A stretch of 64,000 bases of DNA from positions 118,389 to 182,388 of the forward strand of contig NZ_JABKKJ010000005.1 in assembly GCF_013166515.1 (NCBI RefSeq). Reading direction: 5' to 3'. Position 1 is the first letter of the stretch; each line of letters opens with the position of its first letter. The position numbers and the translations under genes are program-made. This document shows positions 9,023 to 17,737 of the stretch, piece after piece. Origin of the DNA: Xylanibacter caecicola (GTDB lineage: Bacteria > Bacteroidota > Bacteroidia > Bacteroidales > Bacteroidaceae). The notes under the pieces were generated by a model. That model was not told where the DNA came from, searched no databases, and saw only the letters and a program-made list of their open reading frames with translations.

Positions 9023-10525
9023 ATGAATAAATTAAAATTTGCCATTACGGCACTTATCTTTACAGTGGCAAGCACTTCGTTTGCCGGCGGTCTTCTGACC
9101 AACACCAACCAGAACATCATCTTCCTCCGCAACCCGGCACGCGATGCCGCAATAGGCATAGACGGTGTATACAGCAACCCCGCCGGCGTGGCTTTTCTGA
9201 GCGAAGGTTTTCATCTTTCGCTTAACATACAGAACGCACGCCAGACGCGCGAGGTGCTTACCGGCTACGGCAACCTGTTTCAGTACAATGTAAACAACCC
9301 TGCCACAGCCGAGAACAACTTTGTCCGCAAGTTCAAGGGCAAGGCAAATGCTCCGATAATCCCCTCCATACAGGCTGCATACAACAAAGACAAATGGAGT
9401 TTTCAGTTTGGTTTTGCCATCATGGGCGGTGGCGGCAAATGCGAGTTCGACAACGGTCTCGGCTCATTTGAAGGTGTAGTGGCGTCTATTCCGGCACAGC
9501 TCATAGCAGGCGGTATCAATAACAGCCTGCAAGCAATGGGCACACAGCTCACCGGAGGATACTCTTTCGACCCGTACATGCGCGGACGCCAATATTACTA
9601 CGGCTTCACTTTGGGAAGTGCATATAAGATAAACAAGAACCTCTCTGTATACGGAGGCATACGTCTGCTTTATGGTTCCGCCAACTATTTCGGATACGTA
9701 AAGAACATTGCTTTTCAGCAAAGCGCGGGCGGAAACCTGTCAATGGTTGCCGCACCGACATTCTTCACCGGTCTGGCAGGGGCGCTGAACCAGCAGGCAG
9801 GACAGCTTGAAATGGCAGGACAAGCAGAAATGGCGGCGGCACTGAAGCAAAAGGCAGCCGAGATGACTGGCTATGCTGCCATGACACAGGACATAGAACT
9901 GAATTGCGACCAGACGGGTTGGGGTATTGCTCCGATAATAGGCATAGACTATAAAACCGGCAAACTGAACCTTGCAGCCAAATACGAGTTCAAGACACGC
10001 ATGCGTCTCAAGAACGAGTCGGCAAACAGCGAGAGTGCCAAAGCAATATCCATGCTCGACAAATATGCCAACGGCAAGAAGGTGGCGGAAGACTCTCCCG
10101 CACTGCTCACAGTGGGAGCACAATACGAGGTGCTGCCCTCATTGCGTCTTATGGCAGGCTGGCACCACTATTTCGACGTCGATACAAAACAGTATACCAA
10201 AGACATGCTGGGTGATACGAACGAATATCTCATTGGCGCGGAGTACGACATAAACAAATATGTACAGGTTAGCGGCGGTATGCAAAAGACCGACTACGAC
10301 CTTAAGGACAACGGCATTAACGACATAAGTTTCAACGTTAGTTCTTATTCGTTCGGTTTCGGCGTCGGTGTAAACGTTGCAAAGAACGTAAAAGTGAACC
10401 TTGCCTATTTCCAGACAAATTACGAAGACTACAACAAAGTCCAGGACATGGGCAGCATGAAAGTGTCCGACAGTTTTACACGCACAAACCGCGTGCTCGG
10501 TGTCGGTGTGGACATGACATTCTAA
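9023..10525 (+). CDS. OmpP1/FadL family outer-membrane transport protein
   Basis: Outer-membrane beta-barrel of 500 residues. A cleavable signal (MNKLKFAITALIFTVAS...SFAGG) precedes the FadL/TodX-type NPARDAAIGIDGVYSNPAG segment near residues 37-55, which matches the hatch region of FadL porins. The remainder alternates aromatic barrel strands, with one Ala/Gln/Met-rich helical insertion near residues 255-290, and ends on a barrel strand with terminal Phe (LGVGVDMTF). FadL relatives move hydrophobic compounds such as fatty acids across the outer membrane; the substrate here is unknown. It is monocistronic, with its own promoter and a terminator 40 bases after the stop. Confidence 0.85.
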   Translation: MNKLKFAITALIFTVASTSFAGGLLTNTNQNIIFLRNPARDAAIGIDGVYSNPAGVAFLSEGFHLSLNIQNARQTREVLTGYGNLFQYNVNNPATAENNFVRKFKGKANAPIIPSIQAAYNKDKWSFQFGFAIMGGGGKCEFDNGLGSFEGVVASIPAQLIAGGINNSLQAMGTQLTGGYSFDPYMRGRQYYYGFTLGSAYKINKNLSVYGGIRLLYGSANYFGYVKNIAFQQSAGGNLSMVAAPTFFTGLAGALNQQAGQLEMAGQAEMAAALKQKAAEMTGYAAMTQDIELNCDQTGWGIAPIIGIDYKTGKLNLAAKYEFKTRMRLKNESANSESAKAISMLDKYANGKKVAEDSPALLTVGAQYEVLPSLRLMAGWHHYFDVDTKQYTKDMLGDTNEYLIGAEYDINKYVQVSGGMQKTDYDLKDNGINDISFNVSSYSFGFGVGVNVAKNVKVNLAYFQTNYEDYNKVQDMGSMKVSDSFTRTNRVLGVGVDMTF

Positions 10526-10564
10526 AAAAGATTTTTCAAGATAACATTGAAGACCTTTATTTAT

Positions 10565-10601
10565 CGGGGCTGTGTCTGTTTTGACATTGCCCCGTTTTTT
10601 T
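10565..10601 (+). terminator. Rho-independent terminator of the FadL-like gene
   Basis: CGGGGC at 10565-10570 pairs with GCCCCG at 10589-10594 and is followed by seven T residues. Confidence 0.8.
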
Positions 10602-10605
10602 ATAA

Positions 10606-10985
10606 TACGAAGTTAAGGGAAGTCAGAAGAAGTTATGTGGCTTGCGCCACGGAAGATAAAGGACAATACTTGTATATGAAACGACAAAACATACGTCTTT
10701 TATCTGCCTTTATACGTTATATAAAATCCACGTTATTATACCATGCTGTAACACATTGATAAACAGAACGATACCTTTTGCATTCCAAAAGGTGGCTTTT
10801 TAGACGCCAAGAGATGCTCTTTCAGAGCCTAAAAAGCCACCTCTTAGAACGTTAAAGGTCACATAATGCATTTTAGAGAACAAGGAGATAAGGGAAGATA
10901 AAAGAAGATATGCGGCTTGTGCCACAGAAGATAGAAGACAATAGAACAAGGAGACAAGAGGAGATAGGGGAATTTGCTGCACGAT
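10606..10985. repeat. Repeat cluster: two copies of element A and one of element B
   Basis: Element A copies lie at about 10606-10700 (AAGTTATGTGGCTTGCGCCAC) and 10880-10985 (AAGATATGCGGCTTGTGCCAC). Between them is element B (10782-10858): TTCCAAAAGGTGGCTTTTT opposite AAAAAGCCACCTCTTAGAAC. These fill most of the 591-base gene-free stretch 10526-11116 between the convergent FadL-like and priA genes. At 11001-11058 there is also a run of TATAAG/TTATAA-rich short repeats. No gene is seen. Confidence 0.7.
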
Positions 10986-11116
10986 AGTTCAATTATTTTA
11001 GATTCTATAAGGCTTACAGGTCTTATAAATCCTATAAGCATTATATAGCCTATTGGTTCAATATTGCGCGGCAGTAAATTATTCGTCCTCCCTCTATCTT
11101 CTTATTATGCCCTCTC

Positions 11117-13387
11117 TTAAAGTGGGTCGACGTCACAATAAACCTTAAGCGAGTTATAACGAGTGTCGCTCTCCAACCGTCCGATCTCCGAACGCAGACA
11201 CCGCCTCACCTTGCCCATGTCTATGGTCTTCTCGAGTTTCAACACAATCTTGCGTATGTTCATTGTCTTCACCTTGGCAACAGCCGGTCTGTCGGGACCG
11301 AGCACACGGTTGCCGAGAAGGCTGCGCAACCTGTTGCCAAGCTCATGGGCGGCTGTTGAAACACGGTTTTCGTCACGATGATTGAGGAATATATAGATCA
11401 CATTATAAAACGGAGGATAGCAAAAGAGAGAACGCTCCTCAAACAAACCGGCATAGAACGCGGACGTGTTGTTGTGTACCACATGACTTATAACGGGCAG
11501 TTCCGGACTTTTGGTCTGCAATATCACCAGTCCACGCCGCCCCTTACGCCCCGCCCTGCCTGCCACCTGCGACATCATGGTGAAGGCATGCTCGTATGCA
11601 CGGAAGTCGGGATAGTTAAGCATGGAGTCGGCATTGAGGATGCCCACCACCCCTACTCCGCCGAAGTCGAGTCCCTTGCTTATCATCTGAGTGCCTATGA
11701 GCAGGTTGGTACGCCCTGCGGAGAAGTCGGATATAATGCGTTCGTATGCCGTGCGCGTGCGTGTCGTATCAAGATCCATACGCGCCACACGTGCTTCGGG
11801 AAACACCTCCATGACCTTGTCTTCTATTTTCTCCGTGCCGTAGCCACGCCCCTTGAGGTCAGTGTTTCCGCAACACGGGCACGCCTCAGGCAGTTTGTAT
11901 GTATAACCGCAATAGTGGCATGTAAGCTGGTTCATGTTCTTGTGATAGGTAAGACTGACGTCGCAGTTGGTGCACCGCGGCACCCATCCGCACACCTTGC
12001 ATTCCATCATCGGTGCAAATCCGCGACGGTTCTGGAAAAGAATAGCCTGTCCACCGCCCTCAAGAACCTCCCTGACGCTCTTCACAAGCACCGGCGAGAA
12101 CGGTCCGTTCATCATCTTACGACGCTGCATGTCACGAATGTCCACCACCCGTATCTCGGGCAACTGTATATCTTTATAGCGGCGGTTGAGTGTCACAAGC
12201 CCGTATTTTCCGGTCGTGGCATTGTGATATGTCTCTGCCGAGGGTGTGGCGGTGCCAAGCAGCGTCTTTGCCCCGCACGCCTGTGCCAGCATTATCGCCA
12301 CACTGCGGGCATGATAACGCGGAGCGGGATCCTGCTGTTTGAACGATGTCTCGTGTTCCTCATCGACAATGACAAGTCCCAGACGTGTAAACGGAAGGAA
12401 CACGGCAGAGCGCGCGCCAAGTATCACATCGTAAGGATTGTCGGACAGCTGCTTCTTCCATATCTCCACCCTCTCGGCATCGGAATATTTTGAGTGGTAT
12501 ATGCCGAGACGGTTTCCGAAGACACGCTGGAGCCGCTCGCGTATCTGGACTGTGAGTGCAATCTCGGGCAGGAGATAAAGTACCTGCCGGTGTTGCTCCA
12601 TTGCCTGTTTTATAAGATGTATGTATATCTCTGTCTTTCCGCTGGATGTTACACCGTGGAGAAGCACGACGTTTTTCTTCATGAACGACATGAGGATACG
12701 GTTGTAGGCATCCTGCTGTGCCTCGTTAAGCCTCTTTATATTCTCAAGACAGGGTTGCGTGTCGCAATTCAGACGCCCTACTTCGCGCTCGTATGTCACA
12801 AGCAGTTTCCTGTCTACAAGGCTTTTCACCACAGCCGCGGTGCAGTGGGCGGAGTTCATCAGTTCGTCACGGGTTATTTCGACAGATGTTCCGGCTGCCG
12901 CTCCATCGGTTATAAGGGTATCATTGTGCGACAGTTCGAGGAAAACGGCAAAAGCCTTTGCCTGTGCCTTTGCCCTCTTCAGTATCTCCATTGCCACACG
13001 CAGCGCCCTGCCGTCGCGGTATTCGGGTGCGAGCGCAAGACATGTCTCGGTCTTCGGTCTGTAAACTCCGGGTGCCTTCAGTCCTCCGGGCAAAGCCACG
13101 TTGTACACTTCGCCGAACGGAGCCATGTAATAGTCGGCAATCCATTGCCACAGGCGGAACTGCTGTGGGGTGACAACCGGAACGATATCGGGCACGTCGA
13201 GAATGTCTTTACACTCGAACGGGGGCTTCGTTTCATGAACGGCTGCCACGAGAGCCATGGTCTTCTTGCGACGGAAATCCACCGTGACACGCATTCCCGG
13301 CACCACTACGGATTCAAACGAGGACGGCACGGAGTATGTGAAACGGTCTTCAAGAGGAAGTGGAAGGACAACGTCGACGTATTTCAT
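11117..13387 (-). CDS. priA: Primosomal protein N', replication restart helicase
   Basis: PriA, 756 residues, restarts stalled replication forks by binding forked DNA and loading the replicative helicase. The N-terminal 3'-end-binding domain (MKYVDVVLPLPLEDRFTY) comes first. Then follow helicase motifs: Walker A GVTSSGKTEIY, the Walker B box VIVDEEHETSFKQ, LLGTATPSAETY, and QVAGRAGRKGRRG. Between the two helicase lobes sit eight zinc-binding cysteines (CKVCGWVPRCTNC, then CHYCGYTY and CPCCG). The ATG at 13387 fits the family start, and a TAnnTTTG box is 26 bases upstream. Confidence 0.96.
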   Translation of the reverse strand: MKYVDVVLPLPLEDRFTYSVPSSFESVVVPGMRVTVDFRRKKTMALVAAVHETKPPFECKDILDVPDIVPVVTPQQFRLWQWIADYYMAPFGEVYNVALPGGLKAPGVYRPKTETCLALAPEYRDGRALRVAMEILKRAKAQAKAFAVFLELSHNDTLITDGAAAGTSVEITRDELMNSAHCTAAVVKSLVDRKLLVTYEREVGRLNCDTQPCLENIKRLNEAQQDAYNRILMSFMKKNVVLLHGVTSSGKTEIYIHLIKQAMEQHRQVLYLLPEIALTVQIRERLQRVFGNRLGIYHSKYSDAERVEIWKKQLSDNPYDVILGARSAVFLPFTRLGLVIVDEEHETSFKQQDPAPRYHARSVAIMLAQACGAKTLLGTATPSAETYHNATTGKYGLVTLNRRYKDIQLPEIRVVDIRDMQRRKMMNGPFSPVLVKSVREVLEGGGQAILFQNRRGFAPMMECKVCGWVPRCTNCDVSLTYHKNMNQLTCHYCGYTYKLPEACPCCGNTDLKGRGYGTEKIEDKVMEVFPEARVARMDLDTTRTRTAYERIISDFSAGRTNLLIGTQMISKGLDFGGVGVVGILNADSMLNYPDFRAYEHAFTMMSQVAGRAGRKGRRGLVILQTKSPELPVISHVVHNNTSAFYAGLFEERSLFCYPPFYNVIYIFLNHRDENRVSTAAHELGNRLRSLLGNRVLGPDRPAVAKVKTMNIRKIVLKLEKTIDMGKVRRCLRSEIGRLESDTRYNSLKVYCDVDPL

Positions 13388-13412
13388 GATGATATTATTT
13401 ATATTATGTATG

Positions 13413-13420
13413 CAAAGGTA
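13413..13420 (-). promoter_or_regulatory. -7 promoter box of priA
   Basis: Minus-strand TACCTTTG, matching TAnnTTTG. A 7-bp tandem repeat begins 16 bases upstream of it. Confidence 0.5.
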
Positions 13421-13435
13421 ATGAGTTAATTATAC

Positions 13436-13463
13436 AATTTATAATTTATAATTTATAATTTAT
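13436..13463. repeat. 7-bp AT-rich tandem repeat upstream of priA
   Basis: Four perfect AATTTAT units between priA and the divergent outer-membrane protein gene. Confidence 0.8.
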
Positions 13464-13621
13464 ATGACGGGAGGAAGTATTTTTCCATTTACAAAAGGAG
13501 TACCGGCACATAATCTGCAAAAAAACATGCGGCACCGCAACTTTTTCCCGGCGCATTGCGTCTAACGGGTAAACAACAAACATACAAGGCGCCTTGACAA
13601 TACTAAAAAACAGTAAGAAAC

Positions 13622-15928
13622 ATGCACACAATTAGAATATTAGCCGTCACCATGCTGCTTGTCGCATGCACGTTAATGGAAGCACTGGCACAGGGAACAT
13701 CTGCAAGGGGTGTCATAAAAGACGGAGAGACCAGGCTGCCGGTGGAATTTGCAAACGTCACGATGATGACCGCCGACTCGGTTTTCATATCGGGCACAAC
13801 CACGGACAAGAAAGGCAACTTCGTGTTATACGACACAAAAGGAAGAGACACGTATCTGCTGAAGATTTCATGTATTGGATACAACACCGCGACAACAAGT
13901 CTGAAAGGCACAGGAAAGGTAATATCCGCAGGAGACATATATCTTACTGCCGCCCGGACGGAACTTGACGGCATCACCGTCACTGCATCGGGACAGACCG
14001 GTTTTTCGGACCGCAAGCTGTTGTATCCCACCTCGAGACAGGTGAAACTGGCGGACAACGGTGTGAGTCTGCTGCGCGAAATGATGATACCGAGAATTGA
14101 GGTGAACAGCTTCCGCAATACAATAGCCACCATAGACGGAGGAGATGTGCAGCTGCGCATAAACGATGCGGAGGCTACGATACAGGACATCATGGCGCTG
14201 CAACCGGGAGAAGTGAAGAGGGTTGAGTATCTCGACAGTCCCGGAATGCGGTACGGCAATGCGGAGGTAGTGCTGAACTTCATTGTAAAGCGGCGCACGT
14301 CGGGCGGAAACTTCAGCACCGACATTATGCAGGGCGTCAACGCCATGTGGGGAAACTATCGTGTATCGGGAAAGATAAACATGCGTAAGTCGGAATTGGG
14401 CATCAACGTATTCAGCGGATTATCCGACACGGAGAGCCTTATAAGCAACACAACCGAGACATTTAACCTTGCCGGCGGCAAGACGCTGAAACGCATAGAG
14501 ACGGGTATGCCGTCGCAAATAGAGCAGTTCAACAACCAAATTAACACACACTACAGCTACATGCCCGACGACAAGTCTTATTTCAACGTGCGTTTCAGGA
14601 TGATGTTCAACAACATGCCGCACATGGACAACAAGAGCATGGTGTACAATGCCGCCAACCCGAAGGATTTCGTGTATCGCACGAACATGTACCATTCCGG
14701 CAGCATAAAACCGGTACTCGACATATACTGGCAGCGCATGATGCCTAAAGATCAGACACTTGCCTTGAACATAGTGGGCACTTATCAGGCAAACAAAGAC
14801 AACCGTCTGTATATGGAAGAGACCGATAGCGAGATTCTTACGTCCAATGACAACCGGGTGCAAGGCAAAAGATACACCATAAGCGGAGAGATGATTTACG
14901 AAAAGAAACTGGCAAGAAAGCAGGTTGTGAACACCGGAATAAAGCACTCTCACACCTTTGCAGAGAACAAGCACCTGCTGAACGGAAGGAAAACGGACAG
15001 TCGCCAAGGATATACGTATCTGTTCGGAGAATACAAGAAACGGGCAGGCAGGCTGGACTATACGTTGGGAATGGGCGTGACACGGTCTTTCCACAGCAAC
15101 AAGGGAGAAGACGAGGAAACGATGTATGCCGTAAACCCGCGCCTCAACATACAATACAAGATTTCGGAAAGCTCAAAAATAAGGTTTAAAGGAACGGCAA
15201 AGAACGCATCACCGGGATACGACGACCTTGACGAGGTGATACAGTTTGTAGACTCGATGCAGCTGAAACAGGGTAACGCCGGACTGAAATCGTACATGCG
15301 TTACCACACTCAACTGAACTACGACTGGCAGAAAGGAATATTCTATGTAGGCTTGGGAGGGACATACGACTGCGAACCGAACAGCATAATGGAGGAAAAG
15401 AGCCTTTACGATGACAAGGTCATGAAGACAATAGACAACCAGAAAAGTTGGCAGCGACTGCGGGGAATGGCGACAATAAAGGTAGGACCGATACGCGACA
15501 TGCTGCAAATGTCGCTGACGGGAGGCGTGGCTCGTTATCTCAGCAAAGGCAACAATTACTCTCACGGCATTACCGACTTTTTCTACAACATGTCCGTTTC
15601 GGCAAACTACAAGAACGCTTCACTGATGTGGGAGATGAAGAACAGCGTGAAAACACTGCGCGGAGAGACCGTCAGCAGTTATGAGAACTTTCAGGCACTG
15701 ACTGCCATGTACAGATACAAGAAATGGATGTTCGGCGCAATGATGTTCTTCCCGTTCGACAACCTCAGGATGGAAACGGAGGAACTGAACCGCTATGCCG
15801 CAAAGAAAGAGCATATAAGACTTGACGCGGCACACCGACTCTTTATCCTGAAGGCAACATACAACATATCCTTCGGCAAGCAAACGAAGTCAAAGAACAG
15901 GCGTTTTGAGAGAGAGGAAGACATTTGA
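13622..15928 (+). CDS. Outer-membrane beta-barrel protein with carboxypeptidase-regulatory-like N-terminus
   Basis: A secreted 768-residue protein in the TonB-dependent-receptor-like group (OMP_b-brl_3 type). The signal peptide ends near LAQG. It is followed by a carboxypeptidase-regulatory-like beta-sandwich (RLPVEFANVTMMTADS...GTTTDKKGNFVLYD, about residues 35-100) and a short plug-like region (ITVTASGQTGF to YLDSPGMRYGNAEVVLNFIVK, about 117-225). The rest is barrel strands. The canonical TonB box is not clear, so the transport mode is uncertain. No partner SusD-like gene is adjacent. Ligand unknown. Confidence 0.75.
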   Translation: MHTIRILAVTMLLVACTLMEALAQGTSARGVIKDGETRLPVEFANVTMMTADSVFISGTTTDKKGNFVLYDTKGRDTYLLKISCIGYNTATTSLKGTGKVISAGDIYLTAARTELDGITVTASGQTGFSDRKLLYPTSRQVKLADNGVSLLREMMIPRIEVNSFRNTIATIDGGDVQLRINDAEATIQDIMALQPGEVKRVEYLDSPGMRYGNAEVVLNFIVKRRTSGGNFSTDIMQGVNAMWGNYRVSGKINMRKSELGINVFSGLSDTESLISNTTETFNLAGGKTLKRIETGMPSQIEQFNNQINTHYSYMPDDKSYFNVRFRMMFNNMPHMDNKSMVYNAANPKDFVYRTNMYHSGSIKPVLDIYWQRMMPKDQTLALNIVGTYQANKDNRLYMEETDSEILTSNDNRVQGKRYTISGEMIYEKKLARKQVVNTGIKHSHTFAENKHLLNGRKTDSRQGYTYLFGEYKKRAGRLDYTLGMGVTRSFHSNKGEDEETMYAVNPRLNIQYKISESSKIRFKGTAKNASPGYDDLDEVIQFVDSMQLKQGNAGLKSYMRYHTQLNYDWQKGIFYVGLGGTYDCEPNSIMEEKSLYDDKVMKTIDNQKSWQRLRGMATIKVGPIRDMLQMSLTGGVARYLSKGNNYSHGITDFFYNMSVSANYKNASLMWEMKNSVKTLRGETVSSYENFQALTAMYRYKKWMFGAMMFFPFDNLRMETEELNRYAAKKEHIRLDAAHRLFILKATYNISFGKQTKSKNRRFEREEDI

Positions 15929-16012
15929 TTACGTTCATTATCTTTTAAATCAAGTTAACAGACAATCTTCAAAATCTTCAGATTTCATACAGAATAACCA
16001 TATACTTTTGCA

Positions 16013-16020
16013 TCCGTACA
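16013..16020 (+). promoter_or_regulatory. -7 promoter box of the envelope-modification operon
   Basis: TACTTTTG, matching TAnnTTTG, 13 bases before the ATG of the PAP2 gene at 16034. It is the only clear promoter seen before the seven-gene run. Confidence 0.55.
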
Positions 16021-16033
16021 AAAGCAAAAGTGT

Positions 16034-16669
16034 ATGGTTACTCTTATATGTGATACATTAAGCTCCATGGACAGCAGCCTGTTACTTGCAATAAACGGGC
16101 ACCACAACGCTGTTCTCGACAGTATCATGTACACGGCAAGCAACAAACTGATATGGATACCGATGTACATGATGCTCTTTTTTGTTGTCATAAAAGACTT
16201 GGGATTGCGAAAGGCAACCGTGTGGTTGCTGTTTCTCATACTCGCCATAACAATATCCGACCAAATTACATCAGGCATACTGAAACCGTTAGTGGGACGG
16301 TTGCGCCCTTCCAATCTTGACAATCCCATATCAGAATACATACATATTGTTTACGGTTATCGTGGCGGCAGCCACGGATTTGCCTCAAGTCATGCCGCAA
16401 ACAGTTTTTGTCTTGCTTTTTATTGGATATTCACAAAACAACGAAAATTCATCGGATACGTACTTGTGACATGGTCACTTATAATCTGCTATTCAAGAAT
16501 ATACCTCGGCGTACATTATCCGGGAGACGTCGCGACAGGCATTGCCATTGGTATTTTCTGCGCCAGAAACACTGCGGACATACGTATTCACTCTTCCCTG
16601 ACAAAGCATTATGTTTCCTCTTCGATGAAGAAAAAGAGGCAATCATATTCCAAGAATATGAACAGATAA
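16034..16669 (+). CDS. PAP2-family membrane phosphatase (LpxF/LpxE- or UppP-like)
   Basis: Integral membrane phosphatase, 211 residues with about five hydrophobic helices. The three PAP2 signatures are present: KPLVGRLRPS, then GFASSHAANS (Ser-Ser-His in place of the usual PSGH), and SRIYLGVHYPGD with the catalytic His. Such enzymes remove phosphate from lipid A (LpxE/LpxF) or from undecaprenyl pyrophosphate. The downstream sugar-transfer genes make lipid A the more likely substrate, but the two cannot be separated by sequence alone. It is the first gene of the operon. The C-terminal tail is Ser/Lys-rich. Confidence 0.82.
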   Translation: MVTLICDTLSSMDSSLLLAINGHHNAVLDSIMYTASNKLIWIPMYMMLFFVVIKDLGLRKATVWLLFLILAITISDQITSGILKPLVGRLRPSNLDNPISEYIHIVYGYRGGSHGFASSHAANSFCLAFYWIFTKQRKFIGYVLVTWSLIICYSRIYLGVHYPGDVATGIAIGIFCARNTADIRIHSSLTKHYVSSSMKKKRQSYSKNMNR

Positions 16670-16693
16670 CTATTATAAGAAACACAAGACATT

Positions 16694-17737
16694 ATGAAGG
16701 TATTGGTTACAGGAGCTGCAGGTTTTATCGGCTCGTATGTCATCAGACGTTTGGCAATGAGAGGTGACGACGTGACAGGCATCGACAGCATCAACGACTA
16801 TTATGACACAAGACTGAAATATGCCCGTCTCAACGAATGCGGAATAAGACGGGAAGACGCGGAATGGGATATGAATATCACCACGAGCAGTCAGTTTTCC
16901 AACCTCCGTTTCATACGCATGCAAATAGAAGACACGGAAAGACTGGACATGCTTTTCAGAAAATTCGGCTTCGACAAGGTCATAAACCTGGCGGCACAGG
17001 CTGGAGTACGCTACTCGATAGACAACCCGGCAGCATATATGCGGAGCAATCTTGACGGTTTCCTTAACATACTTGAGTGCTGCAGTCATCACAAAGTAAA
17101 GCACTTGGTATACGCATCATCAAGTTCGGTATACGGAAAGAACAACAAGACACCTTTCTGCGAGAGCGACAGGACGGACACGCCGATGAGCCTATATGCC
17201 GCCAGCAAGAAGTCGGACGAGCTGATGGCACATTGCTACAGCAACCTCTACGGGTTGAGAACCACCGGGCTGCGATATTTCACCGTATACGGACCTTGGG
17301 GCAGACCGGACATGGCACCGATGCTTTTTGCCGATGCCATTAGTCACGGAAAGCCGATAAAGATGTTCAATGGAGGATACATGACACGCGACTTCACCTA
17401 TATAGACGACATTGTGGAAGGCACCATAAGGGTTCTCGATTGCAACGACAGTAAAGCAGACGGTAAAGACAATCTGCTCTACGAGATCTACAATATAGGC
17501 TGTTCGCATCCTGTCCGACTGACAGAATTTATCGATGAAATGGAAAAAGCACTTGCTCGCACCGCCATAAAGGAAATTATGCCTATGCAGCCGGGCGACG
17601 TATGCAACACATTCGCCGACACGTCTAAATTTGAAAAAGAACTGGGCAAACTGCCCAAGACACCGCTGCACGAGGGCATAGGACGTTTTGCAGAGTGGTA
17701 CAAGTCTGACAAGAACCCTTTAAGAGACATATTATAA
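16694..17737 (+). CDS. NAD-dependent epimerase, UDP-glucuronate 4-epimerase type
   Basis: Short-chain dehydrogenase-like sugar-nucleotide epimerase, 347 residues. The NAD site is VTGAAGFIGSYV at residues 5-16. The catalytic triad is shown by ASSSSVYG and LYAASKKSDE (Tyr-x3-Lys). The segment IDSINDYYDTRLKYARL is characteristic of UDP-glucuronate epimerases that make UDP-galacturonate, rather than of GalE. The product would be the nucleotide sugar used by the following transferases. It starts 24 bases after the PAP2 gene; its stop overlaps the start of the next gene by one base. Confidence 0.85.
   Translation: MKVLVTGAAGFIGSYVIRRLAMRGDDVTGIDSINDYYDTRLKYARLNECGIRREDAEWDMNITTSSQFSNLRFIRMQIEDTERLDMLFRKFGFDKVINLAAQAGVRYSIDNPAAYMRSNLDGFLNILECCSHHKVKHLVYASSSSVYGKNNKTPFCESDRTDTPMSLYAASKKSDELMAHCYSNLYGLRTTGLRYFTVYGPWGRPDMAPMLFADAISHGKPIKMFNGGYMTRDFTYIDDIVEGTIRVLDCNDSKADGKDNLLYEIYNIGCSHPVRLTEFIDEMEKALARTAIKEIMPMQPGDVCNTFADTSKFEKELGKLPKTPLHEGIGRFAEWYKSDKNPLRDIL

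Noticed and set aside
11378..12493. 371-codon plus-strand frame inside priA
   Set aside because: Antisense to well-conserved PriA helicase motifs; a codon-bias shadow.
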